The position numbers and the translations under genes were made by a program. A DNA stretch of 64,000 bases from NCBI RefSeq assembly GCF_001465595.2, contig NZ_CP013481.2:2542001-2606000 (forward strand), written 5' to 3'. Shown here in pieces: positions 10,231 through 19,458 of this stretch (positions are counted from its first letter, which is position 1; each line of letters begins with the position of its first letter). A model generated the notes under the pieces. It was not told the origin of the DNA, searched no databases, and was given only the letters and a program-made list of their open reading frames with translations. This DNA is from Pandoraea apista. Its GTDB lineage: Bacteria > Pseudomonadota > Gammaproteobacteria > Burkholderiales > Burkholderiaceae.

Positions 10231-10286
10231 GTCAACACGTCAACACGTCAACACGTCAACACGTCAACACGTCAACACGTCAACGC
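10231..10286. repeat. 8-bp tandem repeat (GTCAACAC)6 plus one variant copy
   Basis: Six exact copies of GTCAACAC run from 10231 to 10278, followed by one copy with a single change (GTCAACGC, 10279-10286). It sits in the 405-bp gap between the thioesterase start and the emrB terminator. The rest of that gap holds no credible gene. A run of identical short units like this is prone to slippage during replication. Confidence 0.95.
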
Positions 10287-10413
10287 AGGAAACGACCATT
10301 TTCGGTTGCCGCGGCCCGTGCGGGAAGACATCGAACAATACGGCTTCGACATTGGCCTTGCACAGCGTTATCTCCTCGGGTGACGTGCGAAGACTGGCGA
10401 CCCCTTCCGCAAT

Positions 10414-10442
10414 AAAAAAACCCCGCCAACATCAGCGGGGTT
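10414..10442 (-). terminator. Intrinsic terminator of the marR-emr efflux operon
   Basis: On the minus strand an 8-bp stem (AACCCCGC / GCGGGGTT, pairing 10435-10442 with 10419-10426) is followed by a run of seven T (10414-10420 on the complement). It lies 57 bp past the emrB stop codon. Confidence 0.85.
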
Positions 10443-10498
10443 CAAGAAGTGCCCGGTAGTACAGAGCAGGGCCGGGCACTCGGGGGGAAGACTTGGTT

Positions 10499-12049
10499 TC
10501 AGTGAGCGCCGGCCGCAGCGTCGCCGCCACCGCCGCCCTTCATCGGGCGAGTAATCCACACCATCGCGATCATCAGCACGAAGAGCAGCGCCGAGATCCA
10601 GAAGATGTCATTGGCGCCGAGCATGGCCGACTGCTGCGTGACCAGACGGTCGATGTAACCGTTGGCCTGCGGCGTCGTCATGCCCAGTTGGTTGAGGGTC
10701 TGTACCGAGGCGTTGAACGTCGAATCGTACGGCGTCAGATGCTCCGTCAACTGCGCATGGTGCAGCGTGATCCGGTTGTCCCACATGGTGGTCGCGATCG
10801 ATGTGCCCACCGCGCCGCACGTGATCCGCACGAAGTTCGACAGACCTGCTGCGGCCGGAATGCGATGTGCCGGCAACCCCGACAGAATGATGGCCGTGAG
10901 CGGGATGAAGAACATCGACATCGGCACGCCTTGCAGGAACGTCGGAATCATCAGTGTGCGCGTATCGACCAGTGTGTTGAAGTGCGAGCGCATCACGAAC
11001 ACCAGCGCGAACAGCAGGAACGAGACCGTTACGACCCAGCGGGCGTCGAGTTTTGGCAGCGTCTTGCCGATGATCGGCGAGAGAATGATGGCGAACAGCC
11101 CCACCGGCGCCATCACCAGACCCGCCTCCGTGGCCGTGTAACCGAGGTAGATCTGCAACCACTGAGGCAAGATCACCAGATTCCCGAAGAACAGGCCGTA
11201 GCCCACCGAAATGGCGACCACGCCGCCGGTGAAGTTGACCCGCTTGAACAGCGTCAGGTCGACCACCGGATGCTTCTCGGTGATCTCCCAGATGACGAAG
11301 AAGCAGAACGACACCAGGGCCACGAGCGCCAGCACGACAATGGTGGTCGAATTGAACCAGTCGAGTTCCTTGCCCTTATCGAGCATCACCTGTAGCGAGC
11401 CGACCCACAGCACGAGCAAGGCCAGCCCAATGGTATCGATCGGTTTGCGTTGTGTCGGTGTCTCGCGCTTTGCGTAGATCAGCCACGTGACGTAGGCGGC
11501 CGCAATGCCGACCGGAATGTTGATGTAGAAGATCCACGGCCAATGGTAGTTATCCGAGATCCAGCCGCCGAGAATCGGGCCCATCACCGGCGCAACGAGC
11601 GTTGTCATGCCCCATAGCGCGAGGGCCATCGAACTCTTCGCGGGTGGATAGCTCGAGAGCAGCAGCGATTGCGAGAGCGGGATCATCGGCCCGGCCACGG
11701 CGCCTTGCAACACGCGGGCGGCGAGCAGAATCTCGAGCGTCGGCGCCATGCCGCACAGCCACGAGGCCAGCACGAACAGCAGAATCGACGTGATGAACAG
11801 CCGTACCGCGCCGAAGCGCTCGGTGAGCCAGCCCGTGAGCGGCACCGAAATGGCGTTGGCGACGGCAAACGACGTAATCACCCATGTGCCCTGGCTCGAC
11901 GAGACACCAAGGTCGCCGGAGATGGCGGGAATCGATACGTTGGCAATCGATGTGTCGAGCACGTTCATGAACGTGGCGAGCGACAACGCGATGGTGCCGA
12001 GTACCAACTGGCCCCCCGACAGGGGGCCAGGAGCGTTTTGAGTTGCCAT
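10499..12049 (-). CDS. emrB: DHA2-family multidrug efflux MFS transporter (EmrB type)
   Basis: 516 aa. EmrB-type proteins are 14-helix proton-driven inner-membrane drug exporters that work with an EmrA adaptor and an outer-membrane channel. The sequence shows the N-terminal motif FMNVLDTSIANVSIPAISGDL, motif C-like GPILGGWISDNYHWPWIFYIN, and alternating hydrophobic segments across the whole length. The C-terminus is short and Gly-rich (MKGGGGGDAAAGAH). It is last of the marR-OMF-emrA-emrB operon; a GC-rich inverted repeat (GGGGGT 12061-12066 / ACCCCC 12074-12079) fills the 37-bp gap to emrA. The substrate is not deducible. Confidence 0.95.
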   Translation of the reverse strand: MATQNAPGPLSGGQLVLGTIALSLATFMNVLDTSIANVSIPAISGDLGVSSSQGTWVITSFAVANAISVPLTGWLTERFGAVRLFITSILLFVLASWLCGMAPTLEILLAARVLQGAVAGPMIPLSQSLLLSSYPPAKSSMALALWGMTTLVAPVMGPILGGWISDNYHWPWIFYINIPVGIAAAYVTWLIYAKRETPTQRKPIDTIGLALLVLWVGSLQVMLDKGKELDWFNSTTIVVLALVALVSFCFFVIWEITEKHPVVDLTLFKRVNFTGGVVAISVGYGLFFGNLVILPQWLQIYLGYTATEAGLVMAPVGLFAIILSPIIGKTLPKLDARWVVTVSFLLFALVFVMRSHFNTLVDTRTLMIPTFLQGVPMSMFFIPLTAIILSGLPAHRIPAAAGLSNFVRITCGAVGTSIATTMWDNRITLHHAQLTEHLTPYDSTFNASVQTLNQLGMTTPQANGYIDRLVTQQSAMLGANDIFWISALLFVLMIAMVWITRPMKGGGGGDAAAGAH

Positions 12050-12086
12050 GAGATGTCAAAGGGGGTGGGGGGCACCCCCCTCCGCT

Positions 12087-13325
12087 TTACAGGGGACGTG
12101 CGCGAGCCGGTTGGTTGCGCGTGTCGCTGGCGCCACCGTTGCCAGAGGCAGCCGCAGCACCCGCGTTTTCGGTAATGATCTTGGCGACGATGTCGTCGGC
12201 GTCGTGACCGACCTTGTCGTACACGTCGGTCGAGTACACCGGCAGCGCCGGCGCTTCACCCAGCTCCTTGCCATCCGTATTGCGTACGTTGACCTTGACT
12301 TGCATCGACAGACCGACACGCAGCGGGTGCTCTTGCAACTGCTTTGCGTCCAGCGCGATACGCACCGGCAGACGTTGCACGACCTTGATCCAGTTACCCG
12401 TGGCGTTCTGCGCCGGCAGCAACGAGAAAGCGCTGCCCGTGCCTGCGGAGAAGCCCGCGACCGTGCCCTTGTACTCGACGGACGACCCGTACACGTCGGC
12501 CGTGAGCGTCACCGGCTGGCCCACACGCATATGCGCGATCTGCACTTCCTTGAAGTTGGCGTCGACCCAGACTTCGTTGAGCGGCACCAGCGCCATGAGC
12601 GGGGCGCCCGTCGCCACACGTTGGCCGACCTGTACCGAGCGCTTGGCCACGTAACCATCGACCGGGGCCGGGATCGACGTGCGGGCGTAGTCCAGGTATG
12701 CGGCACGCACCTGGGCGGCGGCCTGCTGCACGTTCGGATGCGTGGTCACCGAGGTCTTGTCGGTGAGCGCCTTGTTCGACACCAACTGCGCACGCGCCTG
12801 TTCGAGAGCGGCCTGTGCGGACTTCACGGCGTCCTGGGCGTGGGCCAGTTCTTCACGCGATACGGCGCCCGTCGCAATCGCCATTTCGCGACGCTTCACG
12901 TCGGCCTGTGCCTTGGCCAGTTCCGATTCGCGCATGGCCACGGTGGCGGCATAGGCGTCGTTGTTCACGAAATAGGTGCGCACCTGACGCACGGTCTGCG
13001 CCAGATTCGCTTCCGACTTGAGCAACGCCACGCGGGCATCGGTCTGGTCCAGCGTGACCAGCGGCTGGCCCGCTTTCACCATCTGCGTGTCGTCGACCTT
13101 CACGCCGGTGACAGTGCCCGCCACCTGCGGTGTGATCTGCACCACGTTGCCCGCCACGTATGCGTCGTCCGTGTCTTCGTAGTAACGCGCGTAAAGCGCG
13201 TAGTAGGCGCCGTAGCCGATCGCCGCAATGGCAATCACGGCCGTCAGCGTCAGCATCATGCGGCGGCGTTTGCCATTGCCTTGGGCCGGCTGGGCAGGCG
13301 CTTGTTGTTGGTTCTCGCTCATCAT
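12087..13325 (-). CDS. emrA: Efflux periplasmic adaptor subunit (EmrA/HlyD family)
   Basis: 412 aa. Periplasmic adaptor that bridges the EmrB pump and the outer-membrane factor. After a short cytoplasmic N-terminus (MMSENQQQAPAQPAQGNGKRRR) there is one transmembrane anchor (MMLTLTAVIAIAAIGYGAYYAL). The biotinyl-lipoyl-like half motifs follow (VQITPQVAGTVTGVKVDDTQMVKAGQPLVTLD and SIPAPVDGYVAKRSVQVGQRVATG), with an alpha-hairpin between them at about 110-200. Length is usual for EmrA. Located 70 bp downstream of the outer-membrane factor gene and 37 bp upstream of emrB. Confidence 0.95.
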   Translation of the reverse strand: MMSENQQQAPAQPAQGNGKRRRMMLTLTAVIAIAAIGYGAYYALYARYYEDTDDAYVAGNVVQITPQVAGTVTGVKVDDTQMVKAGQPLVTLDQTDARVALLKSEANLAQTVRQVRTYFVNNDAYAATVAMRESELAKAQADVKRREMAIATGAVSREELAHAQDAVKSAQAALEQARAQLVSNKALTDKTSVTTHPNVQQAAAQVRAAYLDYARTSIPAPVDGYVAKRSVQVGQRVATGAPLMALVPLNEVWVDANFKEVQIAHMRVGQPVTLTADVYGSSVEYKGTVAGFSAGTGSAFSLLPAQNATGNWIKVVQRLPVRIALDAKQLQEHPLRVGLSMQVKVNVRNTDGKELGEAPALPVYSTDVYDKVGHDADDIVAKIITENAGAAAASGNGGASDTRNQPARARPL

Positions 13326-13395
13326 TCGCTCCGTACTAATCTCTCAATATGCTTTGACGTTGTGTTGTCTGTCTTGTGTGACGTGTGGCTGCCGG

Positions 13396-14913
13396 TCAGT
13401 GCGTCTGTGCGGCATTGCCTTCGGCATTTGCCGGGCGTTCCTGACCCACGACGAGGCCTGCTGCCTGCGCATCGAACCCACCGCCCAGTGCCTTGATCAG
13501 ACCGATCTGCTGGTCGCGTCGTGCGCTGTCGATATTCACGCGAGCCTGTTCCTGCGCGAGCAGCGACGATTCGGCGGTGAGCACGGTCAACTGCGGCGTA
13601 AGGCCAGCCTTGTAGCGGTCGACGGCCAGGTCGTACGCGCGCTGTGCGGCGTCTTGTGCCACACGCTGCGACACCATCTGCTTGTCGGCCGAGCGGATCG
13701 ACGACATCCGATCGGCAATGTCGCCGAGCGCCTTGTTGAGGGTCGAGTCGTAGTTCGCCACGGCGCTTTCATACGCGGCGTATTGGCCCTTGAGGTTGGC
13801 GCGCAGTCGGCCGCCGTCGAAGATCGGCAACGAAATCACCGGGCCCGCCTGAATGGTCTGGCTGGTCGGATCGATCAGCTTGCCCAGCCCGAAGGTGGAG
13901 AAGCCGAATGCGGCGTTCAGGTTCACGTCCGGATAGAAGCGGGCCTTCGCGACATCCACGCCCTTGAGCTGCGCTTCCACGCCCCAGCGTGCCGAGACGA
14001 TATCGGGGCGACGGCCGAGCAGAGCGAGCGGCAGGTTGTCGGGCAGGGCGGGAGTGGGCAACTGAGCCAGTTTCGGCGGCGCAATTTGCAGACCGCGATC
14101 CGGCCCCTTGCCGAGCAGCACGCCGAGTTGATGGCGTGTAAGCAGGATCTGCCCGTCGAGTTGCGCGATTTGCGTTTGAATGTCGGCGGTGTTGCTGTCG
14201 GCCTGCTTCTGCTCGACTTGCGTGTCGAGACCGGCGCGCACGCGGTCCGCAGTGAGCTTGCTGAGGTTCTGACGCTGTTTGCTGACGCGATCGAGCACGT
14301 CGTGCAGCGCATATTGCTGAGCGAGCTGGTTGTACGAGCGCGCAACGGCCGTGGCCAGTGCAAGCCGTACTTCCTGATCTTCCGCCTCCTCGGCGCGTTC
14401 GGCCGACGTGGCTTGAGCGCGTGCCGAGCGGTTCTTGCCCCACAGGTCGAGTTCCCAGGACAACGAGGCCGTCAGATCGCCCTGCGTGAACCACGTACCG
14501 CCGTAGCCCGGCGGGTAGATGGTGTTTTCCGTGAATTTCTCGCGGTAGATGTCGCCCGAGAAACCCACCGACGGCAGCAATGCTGCGGCAGCGCCTTCGG
14601 TCTGCGCCTGCGCTGCCTTCAACCGGGCGGCGGCCATGGCCAGATCGGGATTGCCGGCGAGGGCTTCGTCAATGAGAGAGACGAGTTGCGGATCGCCAAA
14701 ACGCTGCGCCCAGTCGGTGCCAGGCCATTGGCCGCCCTCAGAGGGCAGGCTGCGCTGGGTCTGGTACTGATCGGGCGTGCTGATCTGCTTGTCGCTGTGG
14801 ATGCCGGCGAAGTTCGCACAACCGGCAAAGCCCAGCGTCACAGCCGCCAGACAGAGGGCGGAAATCGCTGAGCGGGCCCGCAGATGCGGGAGGAACGGTG
14901 AGGCCGCTTTCAT
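13396..14913 (-). CDS. RND/EmrAB-type outer membrane efflux lipoprotein (NodT/OprM family)
   Basis: 505 aa from the ATG complementary to 14911-14913, with AAAGG about 7 nt upstream; the frame stays open for 18 more codons but that start has no RBS. The signal peptide ends in the lipobox LGFAGC (Cys near residue 33), so the mature protein is lipid-anchored. Two OEP repeats are visible, e.g. LVSLIDEALAGNPDLAMAAARLKAAQAQ and RRPDIVSARWGVEAQLKGVDVAKARFYPDVNLNAAFGFS. The family forms trimeric channels through the outer membrane. It would complete the tripartite pump with the EmrA and EmrB products encoded next. Confidence 0.94.
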   Translation of the reverse strand: MKAASPFLPHLRARSAISALCLAAVTLGFAGCANFAGIHSDKQISTPDQYQTQRSLPSEGGQWPGTDWAQRFGDPQLVSLIDEALAGNPDLAMAAARLKAAQAQTEGAAAALLPSVGFSGDIYREKFTENTIYPPGYGGTWFTQGDLTASLSWELDLWGKNRSARAQATSAERAEEAEDQEVRLALATAVARSYNQLAQQYALHDVLDRVSKQRQNLSKLTADRVRAGLDTQVEQKQADSNTADIQTQIAQLDGQILLTRHQLGVLLGKGPDRGLQIAPPKLAQLPTPALPDNLPLALLGRRPDIVSARWGVEAQLKGVDVAKARFYPDVNLNAAFGFSTFGLGKLIDPTSQTIQAGPVISLPIFDGGRLRANLKGQYAAYESAVANYDSTLNKALGDIADRMSSIRSADKQMVSQRVAQDAAQRAYDLAVDRYKAGLTPQLTVLTAESSLLAQEQARVNIDSARRDQQIGLIKALGGGFDAQAAGLVVGQERPANAEGNAAQTH

Positions 14914-15034
14914 CGCAAAACCTTTACGAGTGAAGTCTTGTACTGACAATAATCGGGAATCGGGCACTGACGAGGGCGTGAAATAGTGGACTCGTCATGC
15001 TTTTTCTGGAGGCAAATCGGAACGGATTTCGCCG

Positions 15035-15544
15035 TCACCCCGATTCGCCGTTGGCGATCACTCGCCGTAACAGGCTCTTCAGAAAGCCCACTTCTTCCAC
15101 GGTGAAACCACGCATCAGGTGGTCGGCGGCACGCAGAAAAATGTCGGGCATTCGGTCGGCCATTGCATATCCGGCTTCTGTCGCGCTCAGGTTCACCGTG
15201 CGGCGGTCCATCTTGCTGCGCTCACGTACGAGCAACCCATGCGCCTCGAGCCGATCGAGCAGGCGGGTAACCGCGCTCGCGTCAATGCAGTAATCACGCG
15301 CCAGATCGGCCGCAGTCTTGCTTTTGCCTGTCGCTACCTTATAGAGCATGGTTGCCTGTGTACTCGTCAGACCGTACTGCGACGTTTCCTTCGTCAACTC
15401 GGCCATGATCAGCTGACGCACCCGGGCAACGAGATACCCGAGGGAGTCGTCGATGTCGTACGCGTTGCGGGGAGGATCGCTCTGAGGGGCATCCGGCTGC
15501 GACGTGGGCGTCGTAGCGGAGAGGGTGACGGGCGGTTCGCTCAT
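15035..15544 (-). CDS. MarR-family transcriptional regulator of the efflux operon
   Basis: 169 aa. The winged helix-turn-helix of the MarR family covers about 50-135: TKETSQYGLTSTQATMLYKVATGKSKTAADLARDYCIDASAVTRLLDRLEAHGLLVRERSKMDRRTV in outline (recognition helix DASAVTRLLDRLEA, wing RERSKMDRRTVNL). MarR proteins are dimeric repressors released by small phenolic or drug ligands. It is the first gene of the operon that continues into the outer-membrane factor, emrA and emrB, 121 bp downstream. Two copies of a TTGACTAG-type palindrome flank its own promoter, which points to autorepression. Confidence 0.94.
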   Translation of the reverse strand: MSEPPVTLSATTPTSQPDAPQSDPPRNAYDIDDSLGYLVARVRQLIMAELTKETSQYGLTSTQATMLYKVATGKSKTAADLARDYCIDASAVTRLLDRLEAHGLLVRERSKMDRRTVNLSATEAGYAMADRMPDIFLRAADHLMRGFTVEEVGFLKSLLRRVIANGESG

Positions 15545-15555
15545 TTTCGTGTTGC

Positions 15556-15574
15556 TGCAATGGTTGACTAGTCA
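15556..15574. promoter_or_regulatory. Proximal MarR operator candidate
   Basis: TGCAATGGTTGACTAGTCA contains the perfect 10-bp palindrome TGACTAGTCA. It lies directly downstream of the -10 box, over the expected transcription start. The same 19-bp sequence with 2 changes recurs at 15610-15628. Confidence 0.7.
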
Positions 15575-15576
15575 CG

Positions 15577-15604
15577 ATTATAGCGGCCGCTTAATAAATT
15601 TCAA
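15577..15604 (-). promoter_or_regulatory. Promoter of the marR-efflux operon
   Basis: On the minus strand TTGAAA (15599-15604) and a perfect TATAAT (15577-15582) are 16 bp apart. The start codon of marR is about 33 nt downstream of the -10 box. Confidence 0.75.
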
Positions 15605-15609
15605 GGTCA

Positions 15610-15628
15610 TGCAATAGTTGACTAGGCA
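15610..15628. promoter_or_regulatory. Distal MarR operator candidate
   Basis: TGCAATAGTTGACTAGGCA matches the proximal copy at 17 of 19 positions, in the same orientation, 54 bp away. It lies just upstream of the -35 box. The wider sequence AATAGTTGACTAGGCAAATATT (read as halves AATA and TATT) keeps dyad symmetry. Confidence 0.65.
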
Positions 15629-15763
15629 AATATTTCAATAAAAATTAGATCGATTGCTCTAAATTGGTGCGTGACGGTAAGAGAATGGACGAGGCGGGGC
15701 GGCGAGGATTTCGTGACGAAGAGGGGGCAGAGCGTCACGCCGTTGTTGCATTGCAGAAATGCC

Positions 15764-15793
15764 ATGACGTGAGACACGCGCAAGTGGTAGAAT
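15764..15793 (+). promoter_or_regulatory. Candidate promoter of typA
   Basis: ATGACG (15764-15769) and TAGAAT (15788-15793) are 18 bp apart, 37 bp before the typA ATG. The -10 is good, the -35 moderate. Confidence 0.5.
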
Positions 15794-15830
15794 CGCTGAT
15801 TCTCCAAAGGCTTTTTCGAGCACCTCTTTC

Positions 15831-17654
15831 ATGACCCGCGCTCTCCGTAATATCGCCATCATCGCGCACGTCGACCACGGCAAAACCACGCTCGTCGACC
15901 AATTGCTGCGCCAGTCGGGCACTTTCCGCGAAAACCAGCAAGTTGCTGAACGCGTGATGGACTCGAACGACATTGAAAAAGAGCGCGGCATCACGATCCT
16001 CGCCAAAAACTGCGCCGTCGAATACGAAGGCACGCACATCAACATCGTCGATACGCCGGGACACGCGGACTTCGGCGGTGAAGTGGAGCGCGTGCTTTCG
16101 ATGGTTGACAGCGTGTTGTTGCTGGTCGACGCCGTCGAAGGCCCGATGCCGCAAACGCGTTTCGTGACCCGCAAGGCCCTCGGCCTGGGTCTGAAGCCGA
16201 TCGTCGTGGTCAACAAGATCGACCGTCCGGGCGCACGTCCGGACTGGGTGATCAACCAGACGTTCGATCTGATGGACAAGCTCGGCGCGACCGATGAGCA
16301 GCTCGACTTCCCGATCGTCTACGCATCGGCGCTGAATGGTTTTGCCAGCCTCGATTCGGAAGTGCGCGAAGGCACGATGAAGCCGCTGTTCGACGCGATT
16401 CTCGAGCACGTTCCGGTTCGCAAAGCCGATCCGGACGCGCCGCTGCAATTGCAGATCAGCTCGCTCGATTACTCGACGTTCGTTGGCCGTATCGGTGTCG
16501 GCCGTATTACGCGTGGCCGCATCAAGCCGGGCCAGCAAGTGGTGATGCGCTTCGGTCCGGATGGCGAAGTCCTCAAGCGCAAGATCAACCAGGTGCTGAC
16601 GTTCCGTGGTCTGGAGCGCGTGATGTCGCCGGAAGGTGCGGAAGCGGGCGACATCGTGCTGATCAACGGGATTGAAGATGTGGGTATCGGCGCAACGATT
16701 TGCGACGTCGACACGCCGGAAGCCCTGCCGTTGCTGACGGTGGACGAGCCGACCCTGACCATGAACTTCTGCGTGAACACGTCGCCGCTGGCAGGCCGTG
16801 AAGGCAAGTTCGTGACGAGCCGTCAGATCCGCGATCGTCTGCACAAGGAACTGAATCACAACGTGGCGCTGCGCGTGAAAGACACGGATGAAGACTCCGT
16901 CTTCGAAGTGTCGGGCCGTGGCGAACTGCACCTGACGATTCTCATCGAGAACATGCGTCGTGAGGGCTACGAACTGGCCGTTTCGCGTCCGCGCGTGGTG
17001 CTCAAGGAAATCGACGGCGTGAAGCACGAGCCGTACGAAATGCTGACCATCGACCTGGAAGACGAACACCAGGGCGCGGTCATGGAAGAGATTGGCCGCC
17101 GCAAGGGCGAAATGCTGGACATGGTGTCGGACGGCCGCGGCCGTACGCGCCTCGAATACCGCATTCCGGCTCGCGGGCTGATCGGCTTCCAGGGGGAATT
17201 CCTGTCGATGACCCGTGGCACGGGCTTGATGAGCCACATTTTCGACGCTTACGCTCCGCTCAAGGATGGTACGTTGGGCGAGCGCCGCAATGGCGTGCTG
17301 ATCTCGCAAGACGACGGCGCTGCCGTGGCCTACGCACTGTGGAAGCTGCAGGATCGCGGCCGCATGTTCGTATCGCCGGGCGACGCGCTGTACGAAGGCA
17401 TGATCATCGGTATCCACAGCCGTGATAACGACCTCGTGGTCAACCCGATCAAGGGCAAGCAGCTCACGAACGTGCGTGCGTCGGGTACCGACGAAGCCGT
17501 GCGTCTGGTGCCGCCGATCGCCATGAGCCTCGAATACGCGGTCGAGTTCATCGACGACGACGAACTGGTTGAAGTCACGCCGCAAACGATTCGTCTGCGC
17601 AAGCGCTACCTCGTGGAACACGAGCGCAAGCGTGCATCGCGTGAACAGAAGTAA
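15831..17654 (+). CDS. typA: Ribosome-associated GTPase TypA/BipA
   Basis: 607 aa. Translational GTPase related to EF-G that binds the 70S ribosome, with roles in stress and low-temperature ribosome assembly. The G domain starts at once: [20 protein letters not shown], switch [18 protein letters not shown], and [13 protein letters not shown]. Domain II, the two EF-G-like alpha/beta domains ([40 protein letters not shown]) and the TypA-specific C-terminal domain ([18 protein letters not shown]) follow. Length matches the family. Monocistronic, with its own promoter and terminator, divergent from the marR operon. Confidence 0.98.
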   Translation: MTRALRNIAIIAHVDHGKTTLVDQLLRQSGTFRENQQVAERVMDSNDIEKERGITILAKNCAVEYEGTHINIVDTPGHADFGGEVERVLSMVDSVLLLVDAVEGPMPQTRFVTRKALGLGLKPIVVVNKIDRPGARPDWVINQTFDLMDKLGATDEQLDFPIVYASALNGFASLDSEVREGTMKPLFDAILEHVPVRKADPDAPLQLQISSLDYSTFVGRIGVGRITRGRIKPGQQVVMRFGPDGEVLKRKINQVLTFRGLERVMSPEGAEAGDIVLINGIEDVGIGATICDVDTPEALPLLTVDEPTLTMNFCVNTSPLAGREGKFVTSRQIRDRLHKELNHNVALRVKDTDEDSVFEVSGRGELHLTILIENMRREGYELAVSRPRVVLKEIDGVKHEPYEMLTIDLEDEHQGAVMEEIGRRKGEMLDMVSDGRGRTRLEYRIPARGLIGFQGEFLSMTRGTGLMSHIFDAYAPLKDGTLGERRNGVLISQDDGAAVAYALWKLQDRGRMFVSPGDALYEGMIIGIHSRDNDLVVNPIKGKQLTNVRASGTDEAVRLVPPIAMSLEYAVEFIDDDELVEVTPQTIRLRKRYLVEHERKRASREQK

Positions 17655-17720
17655 AGCCGGCGATGGTGTCGCGGCGTAGCGGGCAACTGCTGCGTGACGC
17701 ACGCTAATCTGTTGGAAAAG

Positions 17721-17748
17721 AGCCGGTGCCTTTCGCACCGGCTTTTTT
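17721..17748 (+). terminator. Terminator of typA
   Basis: Perfect 9-bp stem AGCCGGTGC / GCACCGGCT with a 5-nt loop, then TTTTTT. It starts 67 bp after the stop codon. Confidence 0.92.
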
Positions 17749-17867
17749 GTTTTCGCTGTGGTGTATGACATGCGGCGCCCGCGTGCCTGCATGCTGTCGA
17801 TAGCCCCCGAGAGGACCGCGTTGCGCGCGCGTCCGTTCCGTTGACATTTCTGAAGCACTCGCCAGAT

Positions 17868-18980
17868 ATGACCGAATTTGTTCGAAGCGAAATCCGCGGC
17901 CGCATCGGCTTCATTACCCTGACACGCCCAAAGGCGCTCAATGCGCTCTCGCACGACATGATTCGCGCGATGGCGTCGGCACTCGACGCCTGGCGCAGCG
18001 ATCCCAAGGTGTTGGGCGTTGTATTGCAAGGCGAAGGCGAGAAGGGCTTGTGTGCGGGGGGTGACATTCGCTATTTCCATGAGGCCGTGCGCGTGGGGCG
18101 CACCGACATCATGGATTTCTTCACTGACGAGTACACGCTGAACTACACGATCGCTACGTATCCGAAGCCTTACATTGCGCTGATGGATGGCGTGGTGATG
18201 GGCGGCGGCATGGGAATCTCGCAAGGCGCCGCATTGCGCATCGTTACCGAAGCAACGCGCATGGCCATGCCGGAGACGGCAATCGGTTTGTTCCCCGACG
18301 TTGGCGGTGGATACTTCCTTGCGAATCTCGCAGGGCATCTCGGTGAGTATCTCGGCACCACAGGCATCGTGTTCGGCGCGGTCGACGCGTGCGAAATCGG
18401 TCTGGCCGACGTCGTTGTTCCGCGTGCGTCGTTGCCCGCGCTGTGTGAATTGCTGGCCAATGGCGACTGGCAGGACAGCGACGCGGTGCTTAACGCGGCG
18501 CGTGAATTTGCCAGGGAAAGTCTGCCGCCTGCCGGTCTGGCGTCAGGCAAGCTCGCCCCGCTGCGCGATGTGATCGACAGTCACTTCGGTCTGTCGGACA
18601 TGCCCGCGATTCTGAAGGCGCTCCAGCGTGAAGCACGCTGCGAGTACTCGGGCTGGGCCGAAGAGACGGAGCATCTGCTGCGCAGCAAGCGCTCGCCGCT
18701 GATGGTGTGCGTCACCTTGGAGCAGGTGCGGCGTGCACGTCAACTTTCGTTGGCTGACGAACTGCGTGAAGAGTGGTTAATGATGCGCAGCGTTTTCAAT
18801 CTCGATGGCCGCACGGGCGCAGAGAGTGTCGAGGGCATTCGCGCATTGGTTGTTGACAAGGATCACGCGCCGCGCTGGCAACATGCCGACATCGAATCGG
18901 TAAAACCTGCCGATGTGGCGCGCTTCTTCGACGGCGAGCGTGCGGGCGCGGACAATCCGCTGCGCGAACTGGGTCGGTAG
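17868..18980 (+). CDS. Enoyl-CoA hydratase/isomerase family; probable 3-hydroxyisobutyryl-CoA hydrolase
   Basis: 370 aa from the ATG at 17868 (MTEFVRSEIRGRIGFITL); a TTG nine codons upstream is the alternative. Crotonase fold: oxyanion-hole loop near LCAGGDIRYFHEA and the second GGGMGIS segment. The motif PETAIGLFPDVGGG, with its Glu and Asp, is the hallmark of the 3-hydroxyisobutyryl-CoA hydrolase group, as is the extra C-terminal region with HIBCH-type length. That enzyme frees 3-hydroxyisobutyrate in valine breakdown. No other valine catabolic gene is adjacent, so the substrate is inferred from the motif. Follows the typA terminator and stands alone. Confidence 0.85.
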   Translation: MTEFVRSEIRGRIGFITLTRPKALNALSHDMIRAMASALDAWRSDPKVLGVVLQGEGEKGLCAGGDIRYFHEAVRVGRTDIMDFFTDEYTLNYTIATYPKPYIALMDGVVMGGGMGISQGAALRIVTEATRMAMPETAIGLFPDVGGGYFLANLAGHLGEYLGTTGIVFGAVDACEIGLADVVVPRASLPALCELLANGDWQDSDAVLNAAREFARESLPPAGLASGKLAPLRDVIDSHFGLSDMPAILKALQREARCEYSGWAEETEHLLRSKRSPLMVCVTLEQVRRARQLSLADELREEWLMMRSVFNLDGRTGAESVEGIRALVVDKDHAPRWQHADIESVKPADVARFFDGERAGADNPLRELGR

Positions 18981-19029
18981 GTTCCCGGTAGCAGCCGTTG
19001 CGAAAGGCGGCACCGGGGCGCCTGAAGAT

Positions 19030-19458
19030 TTATACCGCTGCCAGACAGAATTGCTCGCCGACGGCCTGATCCAGTTTGCGGCAGATATCGGCAATGCTGC
19101 CGACCATTACGATGTGCGACACATCGCGATATACGCGCACGTCGTGACCCGCGCGACCTGCTTCAGGCTCCCGCATGTCGCGACGCGCAAGTTCGCGCAC
19201 GTTACGCGATGCCTTGATGGCTTTCCCGGACGGACACGTGCGACGCGTTGCAGATGCGACGGCGGCCGTGAGCGCACGGGGCAGGGCTGCGGTGCGCGAG
19301 CGTGCGGGCACGGTATAGGAGCGGGCGACGACGGGAGCCGATGCAAACGGGCCGGACAGGGCTGAGAGTCCATACACGGCCGACATCAGAGCCTGTGACG
19401 ACACACGCACTTGCGATTGACCGAAAGACGTACGCAGCAAACCAAAGAGTCGAGCCAT
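19030..19458 (-). CDS. Small protein of unknown function downstream of lexA
   Basis: 142 aa from the ATG complementary to 19456-19458, chosen because AAGGA lies 7 nt upstream; a further in-frame ATG at 19476 lacks an RBS. I do not recognise a named family. The N-terminal half is Ser/Ala/Arg-rich and low in complexity (SYTVPARSRTAALPRALTAA). The last 45 residues look folded and conserved in style: HDVRVYRDVSHIVMVGSIADICRKLDQAV. No signal peptide or membrane segment is obvious. It follows lexA on the same strand after 166 bp without a clear terminator, so SOS control is possible but unproven. Convergent with the preceding hydratase gene. Confidence 0.6.
   Translation of the reverse strand: MARLFGLLRTSFGQSQVRVSSQALMSAVYGLSALSGPFASAPVVARSYTVPARSRTAALPRALTAAVASATRRTCPSGKAIKASRNVRELARRDMREPEAGRAGHDVRVYRDVSHIVMVGSIADICRKLDQAVGEQFCLAAV

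Noticed and set aside
10231..10286. Possible CRISPR array
   Set aside because: Units are only 8 bp with no spacers and no cas gene is nearby; it is a simple microsatellite.
12061..12079. GGGGGT/ACCCCC inverted repeat between emrA and emrB as a terminator
   Set aside because: No T-tract and it would cut the operon; more likely a composition effect of G- and C-runs.
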